Shown: positions 50,200 to 62,969 of the stretch, piece after piece
Position numbering within the stretch: position 1 is the stretch's first letter
Layout: each line of letters starts with the position of its first letter
The notes under the pieces: generated by a model
The model's database searches: none
What the model was told of the DNA's origin: nothing
What the model saw: only the letters and a program-made list of their open reading frames with translations
Translations under genes and position numbers: made by a program
From: Hippophae tibetana
Lineage: Eukaryota > Streptophyta > Magnoliopsida > Rosales > Elaeagnaceae
Direction: 5' to 3'
Length of the DNA: 64,000 bases
Assembly: GCA_037013495.1 (NCBI GenBank)
Contig: CM072807.1
Location: 15,441,001 to 15,505,000 of the forward strand

Positions 50200-52060
50200 T
50201 CTCAAATGCTTGGCTTCTCGATAATAATTCTTGTCAAACATTTCTGGGAGAATTGATGACATGTTTCAAATATATGTTGGTCCAATATGTCTCATCTTCA
50301 ACACAATTCGTCAGAGCATTAATTGCCTTGTTATGAATATGAGCCTTTTTCTCTAGTGGAGCTTGTAAAAGGTCGACTACATTTTCGTAGAGCTCGAAAA
50401 ATGTCTTATGCTTGTTGGCCTCAAACTTCAATTTTTTGACTTTACTCAGAAGGTTTAGATTTCTTTCCTAAGTAAACGAGCTTGAAAGTGTAAAGAACAA
50501 TCAATGGCCATAATAAACGAGCAAAGACTCTAAAACGGGTTTGAATAATAAAGGGGATAATATTTGTAGGTCCGTTCACCGAGGGAAGCACTCTTATTTT
50601 TATAGCCAATGGTGAGTCCTACATGCTCCCATGTTTTCTCAAAATTAGGAAAAATTTGTCATTTGCATACAAAGATCAAATTCAAAATTCAACATACATG
50701 AAAAAATAATAAGTGCAATGGCGATCATATATGGAAAAACATACTCATTGCATTATTAGAAGATCCACTAAATTTAAAAGAACTCATGGCTTTGTTAAAA
50801 CTAGACTGGAATACCTCTTTGGTTTGCAGCTTAGCCGTCTTGACTTTTTGATGAGTTTTATTTTTGATAACCTTGAATCGTTTGAACTCATCCTTGGCCC
50901 TCAAGGCAACCTCTTCTTTTTTTACCAATTCAACTATTTTAGCAAGGAGAGTTGTCACCTTAGAAAGAGTAGCCTAATGATCCTTCTTTCCCTTCCTTAG
51001 TTCGCTCATCTTCTTGTAATTTGTAATAGCCAGGATAAAGGTCATCCCTTGTAAAAAAGTGGCGATGAACAAAAAATGAAATGACTTCTCTTGATCAACT
51101 CAATATGATAAATTTGAAAAAGAAAAGGAAAAATAACAAACTCACCTCAATAATTCTCTTGTTTTCCAGTGTGAAGGCATCGAACTCTTTACACATATGG
51201 ACCAAGATGGTCTCATCCAGCCCGATGGGCATCATATTAATGAACTCATCCTAAGAAGACAAATTACTCATACGAGCTTATTGAAAGGGTTTGTTATGTC
51301 TACAAAGTTAACATATTTTTCCATTCCTAAAGAGGACGAAGTAGATGTAATGGAAGGCACTAGAATGGAGCTAGAAACTGCCAATACCCTAGGGTTGATT
51401 GGAAGAGTTGGTGGATTCTAGGAGCCCGACCCTACCACATTTCAACTCTTCAACATGAACTTCTTCCTCTTCATTTTAAAGGCATGGAAGAAGCTTCTTA
51501 GGTGGTCACGAAGTTGTTAAGAAGTTCTTTGAGAGATATGTTGCTAAGTTCCATTTATATACAACAAGAAACAAAGTGTGTTAGTCAAGCAATAACTTAA
51601 AAAATAAAATTGAATTCCTTACAAAAGCTATGACCTTTATGTATCAATTCAAAGTTAGAGCCAAACTCAGGTGGAGTTTTCTTGTGCTTTGCGCTCTTTT
51701 TCTTAGGTGTGGAAAGCAGCTTGTGCACTATTTTGGTTTACACCATACCTGACCCAAGACATATCATTCCAACAATAGCCAACCTTGTCCCTAACAGAAC
51801 ATCATTCCATTTAGCAAACAATTTTGGTACTGAGATAGCCTACACTTTGCATCATGACTTAAAGAGGATACGTAGAAGCACGACTTCCTTGGAATGGCCT
51901 TTATATTACCCTAGATCGAAAGAACCAAATTACTCCTATCCACGAACTCCCAATGACCAAAAACATAAAAAAAGGAAATGCTTCCCATTTATGTCATTGT
52001 TTGGAAACATAATGTTTAAACTTCATTCCTGCTTGGCCGACATGTATGTTCGTTAAAGGT
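50200..52060 (-). pseudogene. Decayed retroelement ORF with coiled coil, Transposase_28-like?
   Basis: Three minus-strand pieces. 51,682-52,056 is a frame-shifted region with LFAKWNDVLLGTRLAIVGMI. 50,725-50,958 encodes a charged helical segment, ELVKKEEVALRAKDEFKRFK, followed by FNKAMSSFKFSGS. 50,234-50,431 encodes KFEANKHKTFFELYENVVDL and related helix-rich sequence. A possible splice donor (ATTATTGAG/GTGAGTTTG) occurs near 51,145-51,155. The layout (globular N-part, coiled coil, then a tandem array) parallels the plus-strand region 32.0-36.0 kb, which suggests the same class of extra ORF. Direct sequence similarity was not established by eye, and the family call is weak. Confidence 0.3.
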
Positions 52061-55000
52061 CCAAAGGGTTTTGTTTTAAATTGTATGCTTTGTTAAACTC
52101 AAGTATATTGATGGTTATGCCAAGCTCTTTTCCTAGCAATGTAATACAAAGTAGGTACCTATATCTATTAGGAAGAAATTGACAAGGACTTATCTGAGTG
52201 TGTCTTAGAAAATACCTAATAATTTTTGGGAGAGGAAACTATAATCCCAAGAAGAGTGGTGTCTCATTGAAATTTGTCCAACCCTTAAGAGGAATATCAC
52301 TATCAAGTTGGGAATTTGGATTTGGATAGTATCCAAAATATCATACCTTACCCTTAGTTTGGTAGCATCATCCAACCTAAACTTGCATGGCATAAGCTTG
52401 TTCCTCCATCCTTTAATCTAATATGTAGGCTTACCTGTACCTTTTCCAACTTGAGTATTTTTACACCAGACTCAAGGAACTACAATATTGATAGAAAAAG
52501 GATGTGAATTGGAGTATTGGTTAATGGTCAAGTTGTACTTACCAAAGCCATAGCAACGGTGACATTTTGAGAACTCCCTAAGCCTCATGTTTCTCCCATT
52601 GAACTCAAATTGAAGGTTAAGCTTGCAACTTTTGGGAACCCAGAGCCTTCAGACCATACTGATCTTTTTTCACTCTTACAAATTATAACAATATCTAGTA
52701 TGGGGAGGTTCATAAGCTATTTACCAGCTATATCTATTCTGGGATCCTAAATTCTAGGTGAGTCTATATAAAAGGAAGTAAAATAAGTAAATAGATAAGT
52801 TCAATAAGAAATACCTAAATATAAAATGTAATAGTGTGATAGTATGAAAACCAACCTAAAATAAAATAAAACTATTAGATGCTATCTGGAAGGATGAAAC
52901 TTATACTATCTTGTGATAAGTCAAGCCAATGAATTCTTACCACCAAACTAAAAAAACCAAAAGGCTCAAAAGAAGATACAAAAGCTAGGGAAAAGTGACA
53001 ACGTTTTTTGGCCATAATGAGCTAATAGAAAGTGAAAATAAATAGGCCCTCAAGACTGTTGACCATATTTATACTTTTCCATCTCTCGCCACACATTTTG
53101 AATTCAAAAATCAAGCAAGAAATGTGCACCAGAGCATGGCTACCACACACTAGAATGAGGACTACGCTTCAGATAGAATGAATACTCTTCTACCTCGATC
53201 CTTACATCCAAACTAAAAGAGTAAGGGATTCGATGATTAGGCTTGTCTTCTGTGTTTATGTCAAACAATATATTAGATTAGGATATTTATCGTTGAGTAG
53301 CATACCATATATGTTTAGTAATTTATGCTTATTTTATATACGTATTCGAACTAGTTCTTGTGAAAACCACATGGATTCCTAAACGAGCGACAGGTGTAAA
53401 TATGCCCTATATATACCTAATAAAAAGACCTTGAATCATCATCATTTATTACTCATTAATGCATCTCTCTATTTTATTTTTCTAAACCAAATATATCCCC
53501 CAACATAACTCAATATCAGGTGTCATATCATACCATCAAAAACGGTATCAATCCCTAATAGTAATGACAATTAAATTGATCCAAAAGCAATGATGTTACC
53601 ACCACAAGTACAAAACCCAAATTAAACCTTTTAATCCATCAAAACTAACCCAATCCAATTGAGTTTAACCCAAATTAACTTATCTAATCAAAAAATGTTC
53701 AAAAAGTACTCTTAAAGTTTTTCATATCTTTAAAAAATCTCTTAAAGTTGTAAAAATATCAAAGATACGACGTTAACAAAGATATCTATTTTAGAAGCAA
53801 AATGGTAAAAGCATAGAAGCACTAAAAATCATACAAATCACTACAATATTTATACCTTTCTCGCGAAGCCATATTATCCCCTACACTTACCCTCTCACCA
53901 TCCAAAAAAAGCACAAAACATTCAACCAAAGGTTTTTGCTTTATTTATTTTCTTTTCTTTTTTATGCGGTTAGTTAATTGTCAAAAAAGAACATTGAAAT
54001 TTTTAATTAATAATAACAAATTGTGAAAGAGAGAAACAATATGATACATAAATATTTGCAAGACTTACCATTTAGGTGAGTGGAGAAAATAAGTCTCTTA
54101 AATTTGTTTAATGTTTGGATTGATGTATAAGCCTCTATTTTACTTCTTCAAAAATTTACAATAAAAGCAAATAAGTTTTGCAAAAAGCTTGAATGAATAC
54201 CAATAGCAATTCTTCGTGAACTTTATATGGTCGCTATCTCAATCATACATCCTTTCTTCCATACATCCACCAAAAAATCTACCATCTCCTATAAATTTTA
54301 GAGCCCAAAAAGCTATTAAGTAAAAGCACATTACCGGAATGAATAGCAATCCAATGGAAAAACCAATATCAACTTCCCTTTGTCGGATTGAAGGAGAGAG
54401 GATTTTTTTTTTTAACCACTAAAAATAATATCTGCTAGTTATCAAAGACATTTGGGAAGATATCTCATATGTTAAGGATATTATAACCTTTTTTATAAAC
54501 CTCAGGGTTATTTGTAAAGATATCACAAACGTAAAGGATATATTTGATATTTTTCCTATCTGATTGTATAGATAACAAGTTAATTCAACCTACAATCTGA
54601 CAATCTAAAATCCAATTGGTCGATTTCGAGCGATGAAGTTTACAACTTGTACAACCCAACCCAACCAAATATACCATATAATTAAAAAATTAATTTTAAA
54701 AAATATATTTCATATGATAAAATGCTATTCTTTTGATATTTTTTAAAATTATTCTTTTATCACAAAATGTTTAAATTAAATAGATCTTTTAAATAAATGA
54801 ATTAAATTATTGCATATAAAATTTCACATTCTTTCAAAACATCAAATATGTTAAATTAATATATACAATTTTTTTAATACAACCCAATAAAACTAACCAA
54901 ATACGACCAAAGAATAATGGGTTAGAATACATATTAGTCAATTTCAACTTCAACAATTCTCAACCCGAGGATTACGAGTTGGGTTAAAAAATATGTTGAA

Positions 55001-55449
55001 CTTAACCAACCCAGCCATTGTCCACCCTTAATAACCACACATTATCTACACACGTCGCCAATCATGGATTACTTGTTATGTTACATTCACACAGAAACAG
55101 ATCTCATGACCCAACGGCTGGGCATATAAATAAAACACGGAAAATTGAACGCTTAAAATTCTAAGTAGAGATGGTAAAAGAACCAAGCCTTTACAAATTT
55201 TACACGCATATCACATACGAGTCTTTCACACGTGTAAAAGATAGCTACCTCAAATGAGACCATCATAAATCATTGCAAAACAACTGCCTTTCTTGATGAT
55301 TCGGGATTCTTTGTAGCACCACAAACAAAAGGAACCTGTACTTTTGCAAGCTATCTAATGGACAAGCTAATTTTGCACTACTTACTATACTTTTGCTGAA
55401 GTAGAATAAACTATAAACATAATGCAACAAGGAATGGTTCATTTTCTCT
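52061..55449. other. Intergenic and decayed repeat DNA downstream of CRWN4-like gene
   Basis: No ORF of note. From 54,560 to 55,031 the sequence has repeated AACCCAACCCAACC words and ends CCAACCCAGCCATTGTCCACCCTTA. This resembles the right end of a hAT-type non-autonomous element (CCACCC-T-A terminus), but no matching left end was found. A T homopolymer lies at 54,402-54,413. Confidence 0.5.
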
Positions 55450-55726
55450 TCAACCTTTGCTGTTTTGAGCTTTCCTCATAACCCAAGGTTCAATAAAAAT
55501 GATTTCAAAGCCTCCAGACTTCTCTTCATTGCTCTCCTTACTGAAAATGAATATATCAGTTAGTATCGAAGCTGAGTAAAGAAAATTGAGATGACCTGAC
55601 CTGACCTGACCTGACTGTGAGATAGATATTGTTACAGTCACGTGCATAAGGAAAAAAATAAAAAAAAATTACTACCTGACTGTACTTGGCCTTCTCTCCA
55701 ACACTTCCCAGTTGCACTTCCCGTCT
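55450..55726 (-). other. Probable 3' UTR with an intron, CRWN4-like gene
   Basis: After the stop at 55,727-55,729 the exon appears to continue to a donor at 55,676/55,675 (CAG/GTAGTA). A good acceptor (TTCATTTTCAG) ends at 55,541, followed by purine-rich sequence. The stretch between stop and donor stays open for about 16 codons in the coding frame, and the next exon is open in another frame (ESNEEKSGGFEIIFIEPW). A longer or alternative C-terminus is therefore possible. Four tandem TGACC words (TGACCTGACCTGACCTGAC) lie in this intron near 55,593-55,615. Confidence 0.4.
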
Positions 55727-58700
55727 CTATTCACTAGCATCAGAGTTGGTGGCATTCCATCCACTTTGAGAGCCAAGATGTTCATCAACCTTTTCATTGT
55801 TGGGCCGGACAATATGCTCTGCCTTTGTTACAAAGTTGTGGGATACCTTGTTTTCATTACAGTAAGCAGTTACAAGATTTTCACAAGCCACTTCTGAAAC
55901 TGTAATGATTTTATCCACTAGTAAGGAACTTTGCTCAGGGTTTCCACAAGTCTGATGGGATGATATTGAAACATGTTGATCCTCAAGCACATCCCACTGA
56001 CAAGATATAGTACTGACCCAAACAAATTTGTTATTGGATTGGGACTTGAAATTAGCAACCAAAAAAAAAGTAAGCTAGCTGATTACATGATATTTAGAAT
56101 AGTGATTAAAACATGAAAGATTGATTTACCACTTAGTAATGGTTTGTTCTGATTGATGTACAGAATCCTGATGCAGCTGCCTCCTTTTCTTGATGTTGTG
56201 CCCTTCCTCGAGCAATGGAACAAAATACTTATGAGTAGAGTTATTCCTTTTCCTTGTTCCCTGAACCCCTTGCTCAGAAAGTGAGAGATTATGCCTTACA
56301 TTTGTGACATCAGTGACTTTAGGATCAAGATCATGCACCCCTATTTCAGCCTCACCAAAATGTGGCACTTCAACTATAACTTTGGGTTCATCGAGAGAAT
56401 GCTTCAGCATCTGCCTCTGACCAGCAATGCTATGCAACTTCTTTTTCCCAGTATCCTTCTTCCAATCATATTTCCCAGACAGATTTACTTTTCCAGCTAC
56501 CATCCCTTCATCTTCAGGGTGAGGAATTGGAGAATTCTTCCCATACTTCAGCTGGGGTTTATCAGGAGATAGTCTAGAAATCAAGTCCAAGCATTTTTTG
56601 AACCAAGAGATATGAGCAGAGCTAGGAGAGGAAAAACCATCTGTTTTTACCATAGATGGAGAATCGGACCCGTTACTTTTGCTAATGCCATTATTTATGA
56701 CATGATTGAGATTGACAACTTGGAAATCAGTTCGCTGCTTGAAAAGCTCTTTCACAGAAACTTCTTGCTCAGAATGATCTGCCTCAGCCATAGCCATATT
56801 ATCTAAGGCATTCTTTACACTCTCCAACTTCCTAAGACCTTCAATTTGATCATGTATCTCTTCTCTGTCTAAATGCAATAATTCCCTTTGTCTTTTCAAT
56901 TTATCACTTTGCAGCTTAAGTTCCTCAATTGCATTATTTATCTCGGCCCATTCCTGGTTCCTTCTTTCACGATCCAAATTTATTTCCGTTCTCTCAGTTT
57001 CCAGCCTTTTCATTTCTAAAGCAACTTGCTCAGACTCTTTATCCGATATTTCTGTGAGAGATTCGATATGTTCGAGTTTATTTTTCTTCTCCTGCTCAAA
57101 AGTCATCTCTTTTTCTGTCAACAAACTTTCTAATTCTTCACGCTTTTTTTCAATACAATTCTCCAAGTCCTTCCGTTGCATCTCAATCTCCAACAAAAGA
57201 TCTGTACGTTCTTGTTGCATCTTGCTGAACCACTCAGAACGTTCTTGGGCCATCTTATTCATAAAATCTTCCCTCTCACAGCAAAGTATTTCAACATTGT
57301 GTTTGTACTGATTGTGTATTTCATCCTTCTCTTGCCTCAGGCTATCACGCTCATCCTTTATGAACTTGGAAAAAGCTAATCTCTCTTCTGCTACCTGATC
57401 AGCTTCCTTGCATAATTCTTCTCGCTTTTCATCAATTTGCTCCCATTCCGCTTCAAATTCTGCCTTCTCTGCAGTCAATTTATCTGCCTCAACCACAAGC
57501 TCTAGTTTTTGAACCCTAACAGAATCTATTTCTTCCTTTAGTTTTGACTCTAATACAGAGAGTTCACTTTTTTCCCTTTTCAAAACCTCATACTTCTGGT
57601 TAGCACAATCAAGTTGTTGATTTTTATCCTCAAATGAATTCAAGGAGTTGTCAAGATCTAGCTTCATTTTTGTGATCTCCTCCTTTTCTCTTTGCAGAAC
57701 AATTTTATTGAGGCCAATCTCCTTCTCAGCAGCTGTCAATATTTTTTCTTTCTCATCAAGAAGAGTAGAAACCTCTGCCAAATCCTTTTCCTTATCCATC
57801 AATATCCTTGTCTGAACATCGATGTCGTATTCTCTCTCCTTGATTAAGTCCTCCCTTTGACTAAGATCAACTTCTTTAATCTCCCAAGCACGTCTCTTAA
57901 CATCAAGATCATCTTCAACTAATTTGCGCTTCATCTCAAGGTCCGAATCAAAAGTTGCTTTCCTTCTCTTCATATCAATCTCATGATTTGCAATGGCTTT
58001 TTGAACTTCACTCTGCATTATTCAACAAGACAAATATTAGCACAAATTAGTGGGTTAAACAACTTATAATTTAATCAAATAATTATTCAACTCCCAACTC
58101 CTTTCCCTATTCCCACTCAAATATGGGACCATTCTTCCAGACAAATGTTCAAACACAGCATTAATTGTCAGAATGACAATAAAACCAAACAACAATTTGG
58201 TAATAAGGACTCACAGAGGCTTTGCTTGCAAGTCTTTCTCTTAAAGCAAAGAGCTCATGCTCTTTATCATTCAACATGGCTCCCCTTTTGTTCAATGCCT
58301 GTTTAACCAAGAAAGGAACACAAAATTAACAGAGCTTCCAACAAAAGAACATGTACACAATAAAAATACGGAGAAATGAAAATTCAACCTCCTCTCTATT
58401 TCGCAGGGAAGCCTCAATAAGCTCTAGGTTAGATTTCTCATCATTTAAAGCAAGACGCTTCTTTTCAACATCTCTTTTAGCATCTTCAAACTCTTTTTCA
58501 AGTCTATTTAATTCCTGAGATCGACTGAAAATGTAGTCTTCCCTTTGATTTAGTGAAGTTTGCGCATCAAGCAGCCTGTCATGACCTTGCTGCAAAATTT
58601 GTTGCCTCTCCAACAAAGACTGCTTTTCCAGAATGATTTCCTTCTCCTTATTCTCACAGCTACGACATTGAAGGAAAAACATATTATCATACTTTTAAAA

Positions 58701-60973
58701 TTGAACATCATGGAGGCAGCTGTAGAACATACTAAGGATAAGGGATTGCTCAAATGCCAACATAGTTACAAGCCCTGGACTGTTAGAATAGCCATAACAA
58801 GGGATTGATCAAAGATCCCACTTTAGAGCATTTCAAAAGACACTGGAACCTTATTGAACACAATAAGATTGAACAGGTAAGGAAATTAAAAGAAAATACA
58901 GCATTAATATATCAATCCACTGATTCTAGTTAGAGAATAAATTAAATATTACCAAGTCCAAAAAACAACCAAGAAATCACAGTAATCCAGCAGCATTATT
59001 TTTTTTTGGCATATTGCTAGGCCATGTCAACATTAGGTTAAAGAAAGAACCCAAAAATCTGACAGATCCAATGCTCATTTTTTCAATGAGAAAAAACCAA
59101 GATGTCTTGAACACATACTTTGAATTGGATTTAGTAATACGACTACTGAGATCATTTTCGCGTGCCTCAACCTCCTGCAATTTTCTCTCAGCAACATGAT
59201 GATATCTAGTTGCTTCTAATCGTAAGGATTCTGCAGAATATAGCTTCGCCTCTGCCTCAGTAAATCTTTTCTCAGCATCCTCCATCATACTGCGTGCTTT
59301 GGCCATATTAACATCAGCTGCAACCTTTGTTTCAGCAGATTCAACACGCATCTCATGCAATGACTTTTCCATCTAAAGAAATACATGTAAAAGCAAATGG
59401 ACTAATATTATTGAGATATGCAAACAAAGAAAGATCTAAAAGGAAATGATCACTCATCAATTTAGCTTACACTTGCTATACACTCTTCCTTCACTCCTAT
59501 TGATCTTTCCAAGCTTTCTTCTCTTTTCCTTACATCAGCTAAACCAGATAAGTGAGCAGCTTGGTCTTGCTTATGCAAAATTTCTGCTGCCTCAAGAGAA
59601 CCTTTAAGCTGCTCATACTTGGAATTCAGCTCCTTTCTTTCCATTATGAGAAGACCCATTTGGTGTTGGTGATCAAAAAGCTACATTAAGTTACACTGGT
59701 CAATAGATAGATTTAATTCAAAATAATTACATATATAAGAATAAATAATCAAGTGCAAGACCACACAAAATAAACAGATAAAAAATCTAAAGTAACATGC
59801 AGAAATTCTATAATAACATAATAATCAGAACTTCAGAAGTACCAAATAATATTCCCGGTTCGATTTCTAAGAGCATATCACAATCATTAAAAAAATAAAA
59901 AAAATAAACATCAAAACAAAGGAGAAAAGGAAACAAACAGAACACAAAAGCTAATAATAGAAACATAAAATGATACTTAAACATTTGCTATTAGTAATTT
60001 GCAGAATAAATGCAAGGAAATCTAACACACTAAAAGGAGATTGCATTCACTCTACCGTATTAATAGAACAATTCGATACATAAACAGGCTCCTCGAGGAT
60101 ACAAAAATAATATATATCTATAAGGACATGCACAAGACAAGGATAGAAATGAATTTAACCATGAAGGTACATTACATAAAATAATAAAAATCTATTTTAT
60201 ATATTTCAGCATGGAAACATATATTAAAAAAGTAAATAAAAAACAGAATCCCCGAAGCAAACCTTGAGAAGTCAAAGCTCGCCTACCCGTTTATACATGT
60301 TTAATTGTCTAGAGACTAAACAAGAAATCTAAAGTTTATCCTCACAGCTTAATATCTATTAATGCAGCCTTCTTTCCTGTGCATCTATACTTTATTTTTC
60401 TTCACCCTTTACACCCTCGAGGTAGAATAAGGGCACAGAAGAAAAAAGAGAATTTTATCCTTACAAGTTATAATAAACATTCAACCGGACCAGCTACATC
60501 ACAACGACGTACTCAGATTTCAAATTCCAGATATCTTGTTTTCCCTCGTTTCCTAGTAATTTGAGAAGCGCCCACATTTTTCGGACCCCAAAGAAACTCA
60601 CAATAAAATAACATTCAATGCATCATATCATAAGTAGTAAACAATAATCATCTTAAGCAGGAAAATAATCAACAAGAGTAACTAGTAAATCTTGAGATAC
60701 CCGGGCAGTAGAGAAAACGCAAAATGTACTTTGCATGGTTCAATAAATAAATAAAATAGTGATTACCTCGGCTTCAAGTTTAGCAATATGGCCAATTAAC
60801 GCAGCCTTGTCCCTCCGTTTAATGGATTCCTCATCGAACCCCGCTTCTTTGAGACGCTTCCATAGAGCTGCATCGCATAGAGGAGTTCTCAAAACCTTAG
60901 AGCCAGGGGTTAGCGACAGTGCCCTACCTGAAGTCGGAGTCATCGTTAAACGTTCTGGTTGTGGACTCGCCAT
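55727..60973 (-). CDS. CRWN4: CRWN4/NMCP2-type nuclear-lamina-like coiled-coil protein
   Basis: Plant CROWDED NUCLEI/NMCP proteins line the inner nuclear periphery and set nuclear size, shape and heterochromatin organisation. Seven coding exons were reconstructed: 60,767-60,973; 59,471-59,680; 59,119-59,372; 58,389-58,659; 58,215-58,298; 56,130-58,012; and 55,727-56,012. All are GT-AG with compatible phases, giving 1,064 aa, close to Arabidopsis CRWN4 (about 1,010 aa). The ATG at 60,973 starts MASPQPERLT; the conserved head LWKRLKEAGFDEESIKRRDK (38-57) follows. Residues of about 70-770 are nearly continuous coiled coil rich in E, K, L and R. A conserved block ISWFKKCLDLISRLSPDK lies near residue 810, and basic stretches (TRKRNN, IKKRRQ) at about 930-950 may be nuclear localisation signals. 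The long sixth exon is typical of CRWN4. The last splice (acceptor at 56,013/56,014) was chosen because it alone keeps the 94-residue tail in frame. Confidence 0.93.
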
Positions 60974-61002
60974 TTTGTCGAAATCCGATCAACCACCTCC
61001 AG

Positions 61003-61011
61003 AAACCCTAG
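61003..61011. promoter_or_regulatory. Telo-box in the CRWN4-like 5' region
   Basis: AAACCCTAG about 30 bp upstream of the ATG (minus-strand gene, so it reads CTAGGGTTT in the sense direction). This word is frequent in 5' regions of plant housekeeping and proliferation genes. It is followed by a less AT-rich leader to about 61,160 with CT/GA-rich sequence (GAGAGAGAGAG on the sense strand near 61,100-61,110). Confidence 0.5.
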
Positions 61012-61019
61012 ATTCTTGA

Positions 61020-61443
61020 CCCCTTGAATTGGATATGTTTTGATTATCTGCTAAAAGCCGATGTTGATCTGGTATCTCTCGTTCTCTGCTTTTTCCTGCT
61101 CTCTCTCTCGCACACTCTCACTCGCCACAGCCTTTGCCGCGCGTTCAAAGCAAGCAACTCTACTATTTTTGACTGTTGTGGCTTAATTCTAGAAATTGAC
61201 AATAAAGCAAGTCCACTACTGACCAAACCAGAGAGTCATTTATAACGACAAGAAAATGCGACGACGTTTATGTTTTGGATTTTGAAATACCTTTTATTGA
61301 ATTTTGTTTAAGCGGCTAACGCCCTATTTAAAATTGATTTAATGCGACCAGCCGACGACCGTAGTAAAATGACAGTCAACCATCCACGTCACAAGATTAA
61401 TTAATTAATACCAGAATTTATGATATATATACTTTTTTCAAAA

Positions 61444-61446
<3 letters not shown>
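61020..61446. other. CRWN4-like promoter and leader region
   Basis: A moderately GC-richer stretch (61,020-61,400) between the start codon and AT-rich DNA. It includes CGCACACTCTCACTCGCC and several ACG-containing words (CGACAAG, GCGACGACG, CCACGTCAC near 61,385; the last holds an ACGT core). Short ORFs on both strands here overlap each other and are not credible genes. Confidence 0.45.

Positions 61447-61449
<3 letters not shown>

Positions 61450-61475
<26 letters not shown>
61450..61475. repeat. (AT)n microsatellite upstream of CRWN4-like gene
   Basis: An uninterrupted AT dinucleotide run of about 13 units flanked by A-rich sequence. It lies about 480 bp upstream of the start codon. Confidence 0.9.
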
Positions 61476-61478
<3 letters not shown>

Positions 61479-61577
61479 GCATTAATTCACATATTTTAAT
61501 GACATAGTTTTATTACAAAAACATGTTTTAATATTATCCGATCAATATTTTTATTTTTAAAAAACTTATATTATTAA

Positions 61578-61945
61578 ATTATGAGATAAAATATTTAATT
61601 ATTTTAATATTAATATCTTTTATTTGAAAAACATCAACTTTCATCCTAATATATCATTTACAAAATAATTACCCAATATTAAAGGGATGAAGATGATTAA
61701 ATTCCTTTTACCATAAATATTATATATTTTAATCTTTTTTTTATAAGATATTTCCTTTGTTTATGAAAAGGTATATAAAAATTTAACTTTTATATACATG
61801 TTTGTTAAGTCTGTTTAAGGATGAACTCGATAGGTCATAAAAAATGAGTGATAAATGAATCATTTCATCTATTAATTATTATATTAAGATTTGATATTTT
61901 TTATGTGTTTGATTCTATTTTATGAAGAAAAAACATGAACCATAG
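61578..61945. repeat. Segmental duplication upstream of CRWN4, copy 1
   Basis: It starts near AAAATATTTAATTATTTTAAT, includes ATCCTAATATATCATTTAC and runs through AACTCGATAGGTCATAAAAAATG to CATGAACCATAG. It is repeated in the same orientation from about 62,970 to the window end. Copies differ by substitutions. No ORF. Confidence 0.8.
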
Positions 61946-62354
61946 TTTTTTAGAAGAAAAAAAACTCTAAAAATAAAGAAATTTTATGCTATAGTTTTTT
62001 TTTGAGAAAGCAAAATACTTATGAACTTTTTATTTATTATAGAAAAATGTGAATTTTTTTAATCTTACATTTACTTTTTTTTCCTAATCATATATATTAG
62101 TATGCGATTTAAATTATTCATTATAATATTAAAATGTAACCTTTTTTAAATTAATGCAAGATATTAAAAAAAAATTCATATTCTTAAATGTAAGTAGAAA
62201 AAATAAGGGTTATATGTTCTAGTAATCTCATATTTATCAAAAATTTAATTTTGATCCTCTCACTTTATATTTAATATTAATGGACAAAAATAAACATCTC
62301 ATATAACATTACGTGAAATCAACATGGCTTCGATTAACAAACCAGCGTGATTTG

Positions 62355-62488
62355 TTACTCTTGTTTGAAAAAATTATGGATTGTTTTCTTGAAGTAGATT
62401 CATTAATCTTTTTTATGAATTTTACTCTTGTTTGAAGAAATTATGGATTGTTTTCTTGAAGTAGATTCATTAATCTTTTTTATGAAAA
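62355..62488. repeat. 67 bp tandem duplication
   Basis: The unit TTACTCTTGTTTGAA...TTTTTTATGAAT is present at 62,355-62,421 and 62,422-62,488 with only one or two differences, so it is a fairly recent event. No ORF. Confidence 0.9.
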
Positions 62489-62969
62489 ATTCAGAAACTT
62501 TTTTGGATTTGGATTGACAAACAAACTCATCTCTGTTAAGCTCTCGATTGAATTCTATTTTTTATTATGTTAGTAATGTCCAATCCAACCTTTTTGATGA
62601 CACTATCATTAACTTACTTCATAATCTATCTAACATAATAAACTAAGCTTCGACTTTCATCTTCAATTTTATGTTCTTTGACAAAAATTGGATAAAAGGG
62701 CTCCAATTCTAATAAAGTATTCAAAAAAAATGTGTTTTGTACTTGGTTGGACAATAGTCTGTAGTGTAAAATTAATATCATGTATGTTAAATGGGGAATT
62801 TAGTTTTCAACTGAATATATGTCCAACTATATGTATTTATTGATGAATTTAATTTTCATTCATGCATATACTTTCTTTGTGATCAAACATAATAATTATA
62901 AAAAGATTTGATGTATATCATCTATTTTCAATCAAAGAGCATATTAGAAAAAACTATGAATGGCAACCA

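Noticed and set aside
50713..52056. Plus-strand ORFs of 74-124 codons
   Set aside because: The minus strand gives more protein-like, helix-rich translations continuous with the neighbouring decayed ORFs; the plus-strand ones show no family features.
54560..55031. Complete hAT-like MITE ending CCACCCTTA
   Set aside because: A plausible right end only; no matching left terminal repeat or target duplication was found.
56291..57379. Plus-strand ORFs opposite the long CRWN4-like exon
   Set aside because: Shadows of the coiled-coil coding sequence on the minus strand.
61024..61245. Small ORFs upstream of the CRWN4-like start on both strands as a separate gene
   Set aside because: They lie in the promoter/leader region, overlap each other antiparallel and have no recognisable features.
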